Source: Pontibacter sp. SGAir0037 (GTDB lineage: Bacteria > Bacteroidota > Bacteroidia > Cytophagales > Hymenobacteraceae). From it: a DNA stretch of 64,000 nucleotides. The translations under genes and the position numbers were made by a program. Of the stretch, positions 7,977 through 15,558 are shown piece by piece; position 1 is the first letter of the stretch; the number at the start of each line of letters is the position of its first letter. The notes under the pieces were generated by a model, which did no database searches, was not told where the DNA came from, and saw nothing but the letters and a program-made list of their open reading frames with translations. The stretch lies in contig NZ_CP028092.1 in NCBI RefSeq assembly GCF_005491705.1, positions 1,984,001-2,048,000 on the forward strand, written 5' to 3'.

Positions 7977-10163
7977 CTAAAACCCCAGTTCCAACTGGTT
8001 GCGGACCAGCTCAAAGTAGGCTCCCTCACGGGCCACCAAGCTCTCATGTGTCCCCACCTCGGTGATCTCGCCGTTGTGCAGTACCACGATCTGGTCAGCG
8101 TTTTTCACCGTACTCAGCCGGTGCGCCACCACCACCACCGTACGTCCCTGGAAAAAGGCGTCCAGGTGATCCATGATCACCCGCTCGTTATTGGCATCCA
8201 GGGCATTGGTCGCCTCATCAAAAAAGATATAAGTTGGGTTCTTGTACACCGCCCGGGCAATGAGGATGCGTTGCTTTTGTCCCTGGCTGATGCCCTTGCC
8301 CTCCGCACCGATCTTAGTCTGGATACCCATAGGGAGCCCCAGCACAAAATCCTGTATGTTAGCCACCTTAATGGCCTGCCAGAGCCGCTGTAGATCGGGC
8401 CGCTCATCGGCCACCGCGATGTTGTTGGCAATGGTGTCCGAAAATATGAACCCGTCCTGCATCACCGTTCCGCAACTCCTGCGCCATTTGCTTGGTTTTA
8501 GATGCTCCAGCCAGGTCGCACCTACCTTGATCTCCCCGTTCTGGGGACGGTAGAAGCCCAGCAGCAGCTTCAGCAGGGTCGTTTTACCACTCCCGCTCAT
8601 CCCGACGATGGCCGTGGTTTTCCCAGCCGGGATGGTCAGGTTGATGTTCCGCAGCACGGCCTCGTTCCCGGCACCCGGGTATTTGAAGCTCACGTCTTGC
8701 AACTGGATGGTCTTGTCTTCGGGGAGCTCAGGCTGGTACGCCCGGTGGACCGGTTCCTCGTTTTCCAGGGCATGGAGCTCGTTGAGACGCTCCATGCTGA
8801 TCCTGGCATCCTGCGAAGCTTGGATAAAGCTCAGCAGCTGCTCCACCGGGCTGTTGAGTTGCCCCAGGATGTACTGCACGGCCATCATGGCCCCCAAGCT
8901 CATCTCACCAGAAACAACGGCCTTCGCCACTAGGAAGATAATGAATATATTCTTGCTCTCGTTGATGATAAAGGCGCCCGCCTGCTGGTACTGCCCCAGC
9001 GACAGGCTCCTGACACTGTGCCGGAAGAGCCCGGCCTGGATGCGCTCCCAGTCCCAGCGCTTCTGCCGCTCACAGCCGTTCAGCTTGATCTCCTGCATGC
9101 CGTTGATGAGCTGCATCAGGGCGCTCTGGTTCTGCGCCGCCACCGTAAAGCGCCGATAGTCGAGCTCTTTTCGCTTTCGCAGAAAGGCCACGATCCATAG
9201 CGTGTACAGCACACTCGCCCCAAAAAACACCAGAAAGACGGTGGCATCGTAATAGGCCAGCACAAAGGAGAACATCACTAGGTTGAACAGGGAGAAAAAA
9301 ACGGTCAGCGACTGGTTCGTCAGAAAAGCCTCGATCCGCTTCTGGTCGCTCATGCGCTGCATGATATCCCCGGTGAGCTTGGTGTCGAAAAAACTGATGG
9401 GCAACTGCATGAGCTTGGTCAGGAAGTCCGACAGAATGGAAACGTTCAAACGCGTGCTGATGTGGAGCAGTAGCCAGGACCGGATAAAATCCACGCTCGT
9501 ACGGCCGATCAGCAACATGAACTGGGCGATCAGCACCAGGTAAATGAAGCTCAGGTTCTGGGTAGTGATGCCCACGTCCACCACCGACTGCATTAGGAAA
9601 GGCAGGAGCAGCTGCAGGACGATGCCGATCAACAGGCCCAGCGTCAACTGCACCAGAAGCTTTTTGTACGGGGCCAGGTAGCTGAGAAAGGTACCGAAGC
9701 TGGCTAGGTTTTCCGCCGCCTCGTCTTCCTGCTCGTAGAAGGCCGGCGCCGGCTCTAGTAGCAACCCGACACCGTACGAACTGCCGTTGTTCTTATAGCT
9801 GTAAAAGTGCTCGCAGAACTCATCGAAGGCATAGTGGATGATCCCTTTGCCCGGGTCGGCCACGGTGCATTTCCCGCGCTTTATCCTGTAGAGCACCACG
9901 AAATGATTTTGATCCCAGTGCAAGATGAGCGGCATCCTAGCTTCCCGGAGCTGTTCCAGGTTTAGCCGGGCCCCACTTACGCGCAGCCCGATCTTCTCGG
10001 CGGCCTCCGCTATGCCCAGCAGGGACACGCCCTCTCGGGTAATCTCCATCAGTTCCCGCAACCGGCCGATGCTGCGGCTCCGGCCAAAGTATCGGGCCAC
10101 CATCCGCAGGCAGGTGGGGCCGCAGTCCATCTGGTCCGGTTGTTTATAAAAAGGGTATTTCAA
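7977..10163 (-). CDS. Peptidase C39-containing ABC exporter (PCAT/bacteriocin type)
   Basis: This 728-aa protein cleaves GG-leader peptides and exports them. Residues 1-140 are a C39 peptidase with catalytic Cys (DQMDCGPTCLRM), His (HWDQNHFVVLY) and Asp (VADPGKG). Six membrane segments follow at about 165-450. The nucleotide-binding domain has Walker A GMSGSGKTT, signature ISQGQKQR, Walker B YIFFDEATNALD and an H-loop VVVAHRLS. The frame begins with a TTG codon; the C39 domain needs that start and no upstream ATG is available in frame. It follows the TlpA gene by 20 bp. Its presence matches the GG leader of the precursor at 11417-11623. Confidence 0.93.
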   Translation of the reverse strand: MKYPFYKQPDQMDCGPTCLRMVARYFGRSRSIGRLRELMEITREGVSLLGIAEAAEKIGLRVSGARLNLEQLREARMPLILHWDQNHFVVLYRIKRGKCTVADPGKGIIHYAFDEFCEHFYSYKNNGSSYGVGLLLEPAPAFYEQEDEAAENLASFGTFLSYLAPYKKLLVQLTLGLLIGIVLQLLLPFLMQSVVDVGITTQNLSFIYLVLIAQFMLLIGRTSVDFIRSWLLLHISTRLNVSILSDFLTKLMQLPISFFDTKLTGDIMQRMSDQKRIEAFLTNQSLTVFFSLFNLVMFSFVLAYYDATVFLVFFGASVLYTLWIVAFLRKRKELDYRRFTVAAQNQSALMQLINGMQEIKLNGCERQKRWDWERIQAGLFRHSVRSLSLGQYQQAGAFIINESKNIFIIFLVAKAVVSGEMSLGAMMAVQYILGQLNSPVEQLLSFIQASQDARISMERLNELHALENEEPVHRAYQPELPEDKTIQLQDVSFKYPGAGNEAVLRNINLTIPAGKTTAIVGMSGSGKTTLLKLLLGFYRPQNGEIKVGATWLEHLKPSKWRRSCGTVMQDGFIFSDTIANNIAVADERPDLQRLWQAIKVANIQDFVLGLPMGIQTKIGAEGKGISQGQKQRILIARAVYKNPTYIFFDEATNALDANNERVIMDHLDAFFQGRTVVVVAHRLSTVKNADQIVVLHNGEITEVGTHESLVAREGAYFELVRNQLELGF

Positions 10164-10183
10164 GTTAATGCCGTTAGGGGTGA

Positions 10184-11332
10184 CTACTTTCTTTCCTTGC
10201 TAACCTGTGCCCCGTACAGGTCCAGTAGCTTGTCCCTGAGCTGTTGCCCTTTGAGGTTTTTCCCGATGATCGTCCCGTCCGGGCCGATCAGGTAGTTGAT
10301 GGGGATTTCATGTATGCCGTACCTGGCTATGGCCAGGTTGCTTTTACCCTCGATGGCAATGACCTGCTGCCAAGTCAGTTTGTCCTTCTGGACTGCCTTT
10401 AGCCAGGCCTCCCGGTTTGTGTCGATGGATACCGACAGAATGGTAAACCCATTGTCCGCGAATTCCTCGTACAGCGCCCGTAACCTGGGATGCTCCGCCC
10501 GGCAGGGGCCGCACCAACTTGCCCAGAAGTCCAGCAGCCAGTACCCCTTGTTGGCAGTCGTACGGAACATAGTCCCGGCAGAATCCGGCAGCGAGAAATG
10601 AATCACGGGGCTTCCTTCCTTCAGGTTCTGGCTGGCCCAGAGTTTTGCCTTCAGCTCACCGTGCAAGGGCACTGCCTTGTACACCCGCGGCATGTTGTCC
10701 AGGAGCGCCATCACTTGGTCTGTGGGCATTACCTTTTCCCCGTAGATGTCCAGGTAGTACAGGGCCGCATAGGAGGCAGGGTACTGGCCTACCAGCCGGT
10801 TGATTGTTCCGTGCAGGTACGCCTGTATCGAGTCCAGTTTAAGCTTGGAGGCCTTCAACAACTGAATTTCCTGCCGCTTACCGTATTCCTTCATTTCGTT
10901 GATGACAGCTTCCTCGCTTTTTTTGATCGCCGCGACCTCCTGGCTGAACACACCCAGGACCTCCATGTCGCGGGACCCGCTGACGCGGGCCTCGTGGATG
11001 GCACGAGCCTCGCCGTCCACCCGTAGCTGGCTCCCGTCGAGGTAAATAATTTTAAAGCTAGGCTGTCCTTTGATAAAAAGGGAATAAGGGCCAGGGGTTG
11101 CCACCTTGCCCGAGAGCCTGAAGCCATTGTTCCTGAGCTTGACAGAATCAATAGGTTGCTTGCTGTCGTTGGGGATGTAAGTGCCTTTCGCCAGGTACAC
11201 CGTTTCCCCGCTCCCCGCAGCCAATTTCCCGGTTATCTTATATGGGTACAGGGCTTGTGCCACTGCACAAAGCGGGAACAACAGGAGACCCAGCACAAGG
11301 CAGCTGAGCGAAGGCAGGTATTTTGCAGTCAT
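10184..11332 (-). CDS. TlpA-type thioredoxin lipoprotein-like protein with DUF4369-like N-terminal domain
   Basis: The 382-aa exported protein was given the start MTAKYLPSLSC because a signal peptide follows it directly (CLVLGLLLFPLCAVAQA). The upstream 17 residues of open frame carry no signal. A DUF4369-like beta domain (YKITGKLAAGSGETVYLAKG) is followed by a helical linker and a C-terminal TlpA/AhpC-fold domain with the active site WASWCGPCRAEHPR. It is predicted to work as a periplasmic thiol reductant or isomerase. In the RiPP operon it sits directly after the Cys-rich precursor, so control of precursor thiols or disulfides is plausible. Confidence 0.85.
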   Translation of the reverse strand: MTAKYLPSLSCLVLGLLLFPLCAVAQALYPYKITGKLAAGSGETVYLAKGTYIPNDSKQPIDSVKLRNNGFRLSGKVATPGPYSLFIKGQPSFKIIYLDGSQLRVDGEARAIHEARVSGSRDMEVLGVFSQEVAAIKKSEEAVINEMKEYGKRQEIQLLKASKLKLDSIQAYLHGTINRLVGQYPASYAALYYLDIYGEKVMPTDQVMALLDNMPRVYKAVPLHGELKAKLWASQNLKEGSPVIHFSLPDSAGTMFRTTANKGYWLLDFWASWCGPCRAEHPRLRALYEEFADNGFTILSVSIDTNREAWLKAVQKDKLTWQQVIAIEGKSNLAIARYGIHEIPINYLIGPDGTIIGKNLKGQQLRDKLLDLYGAQVSKERK

Positions 11333-11416
11333 AGAAGCATTGGTTTTTGATTTAAAAGGAAAGTAACCCAGCCACACCCCCACTGGATGCGCCTGGGTTA
11401 TTGGCGGGCTTTCGCC

Positions 11417-11623
11417 CTAGCAGCTCAGGGAGGCCTCTACAGACACCTCCTCGGTCAAGGCACAGTTACAGGTCACGGTGCCGCCGCTCGAAGAGCAGCT
11501 TCCTTCCGAGCAGCTGCAGCTTTTGTTGCCGCCACCCGGACACGTTACACTGACATTGCATCCGTTAAAGCCGCCAACGATATTCTTCATTTCGGCTCTG
11601 CTAAGTAAATTCTGTGACTTCAT
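11417..11623 (-). CDS. Cys-rich GG-leader RiPP precursor peptide
   Basis: The 68-aa peptide has an 18-aa leader (MKSQNLLSRAEMKNIVGG) of the Bacteroidota double-glycine natural-product precursor type. The core is 50 aa with eight Cys (core positions 4, 10, 18, 20, 25, 34, 36, 50) and fifteen Ser/Thr. Motifs such as SCSC, TCNC and SSSGGTVTC are typical of dehydration/thioether substrates. It lies between the VKOR/thioredoxin fusion and the TlpA gene, upstream of a C39 exporter, with a LanB-type dehydratase in the same island. The final product could carry lanthionines, disulfides or both; sequence alone does not decide this. A 22-bp hairpin lies 9 nt before the start. Confidence 0.85.
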   Translation of the reverse strand: MKSQNLLSRAEMKNIVGGFNGCNVSVTCPGGGNKSCSCSEGSCSSSGGTVTCNCALTEEVSVEASLSC

Positions 11624-11632
11624 GGTATAACC

Positions 11633-11654
11633 TGCTTTTATACATCAAAAAGCA
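11633..11654 (-). promoter_or_regulatory. Leader hairpin of RiPP precursor, identical to the one at 47884-47905
   Basis: On either strand the block is TGCTTTT, 8 nt, AAAAGCA, a perfect 7-bp stem, placed 9 nt before the precursor ATG. The same 22 bp occur upstream of the DUF6520-type gene. In both places a TAAAGTTTTT stretch lies just upstream in the transcribed orientation. It could be an mRNA hairpin controlling translation or a regulator binding site. Confidence 0.65.
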
Positions 11655-11694
11655 GTAAAAACTTTACTTTTATAACTAAATTAACTTCTGTTCT

Positions 11695-11715
11695 GCTACC
11701 GTTTTGGCAGGTAGC
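11695..11715 (-). terminator. Short hairpin between VKOR-fusion gene and precursor gene
   Basis: GCTACC and GGTAGC form a 6-bp stem with a 9-nt loop, 99 bp downstream of the 541-aa gene and 72 bp upstream of the precursor start. It may be a partial terminator or attenuator that separates precursor transcription from the maturation genes. No U-run is evident, so this is weak. Confidence 0.25.
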
Positions 11716-11813
11716 ACACCGTGTCCGGCTACCCCTGGGGTACCAGGACTGCTGCAGGTCAAGGCATAAGAAAGGCTTCTTGGTTAAGGTGAATGATGTC
11801 CTCTAGACTAAGC

Positions 11814-13439
11814 TTATTCCACTTCGCTGATAAGGTAGCGCAGGTCCTCTATCGCATAGGTCTCCGGTACTTTGTAACCGTTGATGAAAAAGGTCGGCGT
11901 AGCCTCCACGTCCGCAATATTCAACCACTGGGCCAGCTTTTCGTCCTGGTACCGGATCGGCGCCTTATGCAGTTGATGGTCCTTTATCCAGTTTTCAGGG
12001 GATAATTTGCCTTTGCTATACCAATCGTGCAGCGCGGCTCTGAGCTTTTCCCTGTCCCCGATCCCCGAGATCCACTCCACAAACTGCCGACGCTTGTCCC
12101 CTTCCTGGGACTGATGCGCAAAAATGGTGGTGACTTTAAAATCCGTTCCCTGTTCCAACCAGGCATCTACCGTGGCATGGGCTTCCGCACAGGGGCCACA
12201 GTAGGGGTTCGAAACAAACACCAGCTCATGGATCGCCGCACTGTTCCCTAAGGTGAATACCTTTAGGTCCTCCGGAATGTGGACCTTCGGCTGCTTTCTG
12301 ATCAAGGCGTGGAAAAAGCCCGGATTGGACTTGAGCTTTTTGTACTCCTGCCTGTAATGCTGGCGCTCCTTGAAGAACTTGACAAATTCTCGGAACGCAA
12401 ACCAGAGCATGGCCGGCAGGACGAAGGCAATGGCCTGGTGCAAGCCGGGCAGAAGGGCCTGTGGCTGGGAACTCGTGTACAACCAGGTAGCTGCCAGCAG
12501 GTTCAACAGCACGATGCCATGCACCAGCATGCACAGCTTACACCATTGCCTGAGGACAAAGGCCTGCAGGTAAATCGCGTAAAGTGAAAACACCGGGGCC
12601 ACCACCGCCAGCAGCATGTAAAAAGCAGGACCCTCAAAGAAAAGCAGTAGGGACGCCGTCCCTGCGAAAAAGAGTAACCCGCCCTCGGCCATGCTCAGCC
12701 ACGGGGTAAGCTGGGAGGATCTGCTGCCCAGCACGGTATCGCACCCTTCCTGCGTATTGCTTTGGCACAACTGTTTCACCAGCACATTGTCCTTATTTAG
12801 GTGCTGCAGGACCAAAACCCAGGACACCCCTACTCCGGCCAAACTTAAGAGCAGGCACAGCAGCTGCGCTGCGGAAAAATAGGCCGTGTTCCAGCCAAGC
12901 AGGTAGCAGCTCAGCAGCAGGGTGCTCCCTGTAACAACCGGCTGGAAATAAGCAGGGTACAGGCCCTTCTCCCCCGAGGAGCGTACCTTCTTCCCGAAGA
13001 CGGAGGGATCCAGTTCCAGCACCACCCCGTCCCATACCCTGGCAAAGTAGTCCAGGGTGTAGTGGCGGGTATCGCCGCTCTCAGTTATAATTTTTACTTT
13101 ACCGCCGGTTAACTGTTCTACCACGGCAAACTGCCCGTTCTGAACGGTTAGGTAAACTAAAACGGGGCGGGAGAAATTTTCAACGAAGGCCTGGGCCTCC
13201 ACTTTGAAGGCACTGTGCGTAATTCCCACGCCATGCAGCACGTCGCTGATACTCAGAAGACTTGGAAAAAAGGGATGCTCCGCCAGCTTTTGTTCGAGTA
13301 CCTCCTGTTTGACGTTGATTTTGTGGCCCCGCAGCAGCCTGCTGATGACAAAACTCACAGGCTGGTGCACATGAAGCGGATTCAGTTGGGGAAGTGCGGT
13401 CGACAGATTCATACGATATAATAAATGCCCTAGGTTCAT
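11814..13439 (-). CDS. C39-like / VKOR / thioredoxin three-domain membrane protein
   Basis: This 541-aa protein has three parts. Residues about 25-150 resemble a C39 peptidase fold (RGHKINVKQEVLEQKLAEHP) but lack the catalytic Cys motif. Residues about 165-350 form a vitamin K epoxide reductase-like membrane domain with a Cys pair in the periplasmic loop (C225, C233) and the quinone-site pair W-C300-K-L-C303. The C-terminus from about 385 is a DsbA-like thioredoxin fold with NPYCGPC (C414/C417). It should oxidise thiols outside the membrane and pass electrons to quinone. The dead C39-like domain may bind the precursor leader. It lies between the two precursor candidates. Confidence 0.88.
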   Translation of the reverse strand: MNLGHLLYRMNLSTALPQLNPLHVHQPVSFVISRLLRGHKINVKQEVLEQKLAEHPFFPSLLSISDVLHGVGITHSAFKVEAQAFVENFSRPVLVYLTVQNGQFAVVEQLTGGKVKIITESGDTRHYTLDYFARVWDGVVLELDPSVFGKKVRSSGEKGLYPAYFQPVVTGSTLLLSCYLLGWNTAYFSAAQLLCLLLSLAGVGVSWVLVLQHLNKDNVLVKQLCQSNTQEGCDTVLGSRSSQLTPWLSMAEGGLLFFAGTASLLLFFEGPAFYMLLAVVAPVFSLYAIYLQAFVLRQWCKLCMLVHGIVLLNLLAATWLYTSSQPQALLPGLHQAIAFVLPAMLWFAFREFVKFFKERQHYRQEYKKLKSNPGFFHALIRKQPKVHIPEDLKVFTLGNSAAIHELVFVSNPYCGPCAEAHATVDAWLEQGTDFKVTTIFAHQSQEGDKRRQFVEWISGIGDREKLRAALHDWYSKGKLSPENWIKDHQLHKAPIRYQDEKLAQWLNIADVEATPTFFINGYKVPETYAIEDLRYLISEVE

Positions 13440-13475
13440 ATACTTTCCTACTCATGCCCGGAAACCGGAGTGGCC

Positions 13476-13631
13476 TTACCCTTTTGCCGGCACAACGGCC
13501 AGGATTGTTTCCCCCGTCACGGTGATCGTCAGCGTCGGGTCCCAAGGCTGCTGGCCCTGGCGTATTTTTTTCTGTGCAAACTTGAAAAGCGTGGTCGTCT
13601 GCAAGTGCATTTTCTTCAGGTGTGTCTTCAT
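13476..13631 (-). CDS. Candidate second precursor peptide, Thr-rich and Cys-free
   Basis: The 51-aa frame starts at MKTHLKKMHLQTTTLFKFAQ; a longer frame to 13775 would overlap the kinase gene. The N-terminal part is basic and leader-like. The C-terminal part has alternating Thr (PTLTITVTGET) with no Cys. Short basic proteins with Thr-rich tails accompany LanB enzymes in Bacteroidota, as I recall, which is the reason for the call. It lies 36 bp upstream of the VKOR-fusion gene and opposite the kinase promoter. With no Cys, a dehydrated product could hold dehydrobutyrines but no intramolecular lanthionine. It could instead be a small regulatory protein. Confidence 0.5.
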   Translation of the reverse strand: MKTHLKKMHLQTTTLFKFAQKKIRQGQQPWDPTLTITVTGETILAVVPAKG

Positions 13632-13756
13632 CAGATTTAGAATAGTTTTAAGAAATCTATTAAACGCCGGCAGACAAGGGAAAAAAATTACACGAACATG
13701 ACTTTTCTGTAGATAAAAAACCTTGCGGCTTTCAAAAATAATCCGTTGGTTTAACC

Positions 13757-14824
13757 ATGCATTCCCGACCGACATACCGCATCCTGCTGCTGCATGCCCT
13801 GGCTTGGACGGCCTTCATCGTTTATGAGATGTCCATGGCGCTCGTCCTCAACCCGACAAGCAACCAGTGGTGGGAATATGCAAGCTATTACCTGGTGAAC
13901 ATTTCCCTGTTCTACCTCAATGCGCATGTGGTGCTTCATTATGTCCTGGAAAGATCTCAACGCCCCCTGCTGCTGCTGGTACTGATCCCCTTTGAACTGC
14001 TGCTCTATACCCTGGTGGAGTATGGCCTGGAACACCTGCTCAACGTCTTTCGCGCTGTTCCCAAACCGATCTTCGTGGACAGCTTCTTTGTCCTGAAGTA
14101 TATCTGGCGCGGGGTTTATTTCCTGGGCTTCAGCACCGCCTACTGGTTCTTCCTGCACACCCTCGCCAACAACAGGCGGATCAACCTGCTGCAGGTACAG
14201 CGCCTGGAGGCCGAGAAAGCACGCTCCGAACTGGAAAGGAACCTAGTCCGGTCCCAGAACGCTTTCCTGCAGGCGCAGATCAGCCCGCACCTGCTCTTCA
14301 ATACCCTCAACTTCATCTATAACGCGGTACAGGATGTCTCTGAGAAAGCCTCCCACGGGGTCCTGCTCCTCTCTGAGGTCATGCACTATGCGCTGACCAG
14401 GGTACACGAGGACGGCAAGACCGACCTGAGCAGCGAGGTGGAACACATCAAAAAGTACGTGGCCCTGAACCAACTGCGCTTCAGTTACCCGCTCTACCTG
14501 AACATGCACTACAACGGCCCGTTCAGACAACACCGCATCCCGCCCCTCATCCTGCTGACCTTTGTCGAGAACACCTTCAAGCATGGGGACCTGACCGATG
14601 CCAGCCTCCCGGCGGCAATCCACATCGGCAGCCACGATTGCCGCCTTGAATTCAGCTCTGTGAACAAGAAAAAAAGGCACCTGAACGGGAGAGGATACGG
14701 GATTGGGATCCAGAACGCGGAGACAAGACTCCGGGACTTTTACGGCGAACAGGGATTCACCCTGCACATCAAGGAGGACGAGCAACTTTACACCCTAACG
14801 CTTAAAATAGATATGACCCAATGA
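13757..14824 (+). CDS. LytS/YehU-type sensor histidine kinase
   Basis: This 355-aa membrane kinase has four hydrophobic segments in the first 140 residues, then a short coiled coil. A His_kinase domain follows with the phospho-acceptor in QAQISPHLLFNTLNFIYNAV. An ATPase N-box (PPLILLTFVENTFKHGD) and a degenerate G-box (GRGYGIGIQNAETRL) complete it. It overlaps the LytTR regulator gene by 4 bp (ATGA), so the two form one unit. The unit is divergent from the second precursor candidate and sits in the middle of the RiPP island. Control of the cluster, perhaps in response to the product, is inferred from position. Confidence 0.9.
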   Translation: MHSRPTYRILLLHALAWTAFIVYEMSMALVLNPTSNQWWEYASYYLVNISLFYLNAHVVLHYVLERSQRPLLLLVLIPFELLLYTLVEYGLEHLLNVFRAVPKPIFVDSFFVLKYIWRGVYFLGFSTAYWFFLHTLANNRRINLLQVQRLEAEKARSELERNLVRSQNAFLQAQISPHLLFNTLNFIYNAVQDVSEKASHGVLLLSEVMHYALTRVHEDGKTDLSSEVEHIKKYVALNQLRFSYPLYLNMHYNGPFRQHRIPPLILLTFVENTFKHGDLTDASLPAAIHIGSHDCRLEFSSVNKKKRHLNGRGYGIGIQNAETRLRDFYGEQGFTLHIKEDEQLYTLTLKIDMTQ

Positions 14825-15558
14825 AATGTTTTGTTGTTGACGACGAGGCGCACGCCCTCCAGGTACTGGCACGCTATATTGAAAAAACCCCCGGCCTTGA
14901 ACTCACAGGCGTGCAGGAAAATCCCCTGGAAGCCCTCCGGCTCATCACGGAAGGGATTGCAACACCGGACATTACCTTTATCGATGTGGATATGCCCCAG
15001 CTCTCCGGGGTGGAGCTTGCAGCCCTGCTTAACTCCTATACCACCGTCGTGTTCACCACGGCCTATTCCGACTACGCGTACCAGGCCTATGAAAAGAATG
15101 CCGTGGACTACCTGCTCAAGCCCATCACCTATGAGCGATTCCTGAAAGCCGTCGGCAAAGTGCGGGACATGTTCGCCGGCAGGCAGCCCGTTCACGCCGA
15201 GCCGGCAGGCAAGGCCGACTACTTCTTTGTCAAGAGCGAGGTAAAGGGCAAGATTGTGCGGGTGGACATTGACGAGATCGAGTTCGTGGAGGCATGGCAG
15301 AATTACATCAAAATCCACACCGGTAGCGGCACCCTGACCACCTACCTAACCATGAAAGAGGTAGAGGAACACCTCCCCATGCACCGGTTCTCCAGGATCC
15401 ACAAATCCTTTATCGTGCACAACGACAAGGTCCGCGCCCTTGAAGGCAACCAGGTCATTCTGAGCAACAAGAAAGTCCTCAGCTTGGGCGCCAGCTACCG
15501 CGCCGACTTTCTCGAGGCCATCACGGCCCGCCTGCTCAAAAGCAAACGGACGCCCTAA
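14821..15558 (+). CDS. LytTR-type response regulator
   Basis: The 245-aa protein has an N-terminal receiver domain (MKCFVVDDEAHALQVLARYI) with phospho-acceptor Asp in TFIDVDMPQLSG, the switch Thr in VVFTTAYSDYA and Lys in DYLLKPITYERF. The C-terminal LytTR DNA-binding domain starts near residue 140 (YFFVKSEVKGKIVRV) and has the MHRFSRIHKSFIVH signature. It is the partner of the upstream kinase, with an ATGA overlap. The stop codon overlaps that of the convergent LanB gene by 3 bp. Confidence 0.92.
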   Translation: MKCFVVDDEAHALQVLARYIEKTPGLELTGVQENPLEALRLITEGIATPDITFIDVDMPQLSGVELAALLNSYTTVVFTTAYSDYAYQAYEKNAVDYLLKPITYERFLKAVGKVRDMFAGRQPVHAEPAGKADYFFVKSEVKGKIVRVDIDEIEFVEAWQNYIKIHTGSGTLTTYLTMKEVEEHLPMHRFSRIHKSFIVHNDKVRALEGNQVILSNKKVLSLGASYRADFLEAITARLLKSKRTP

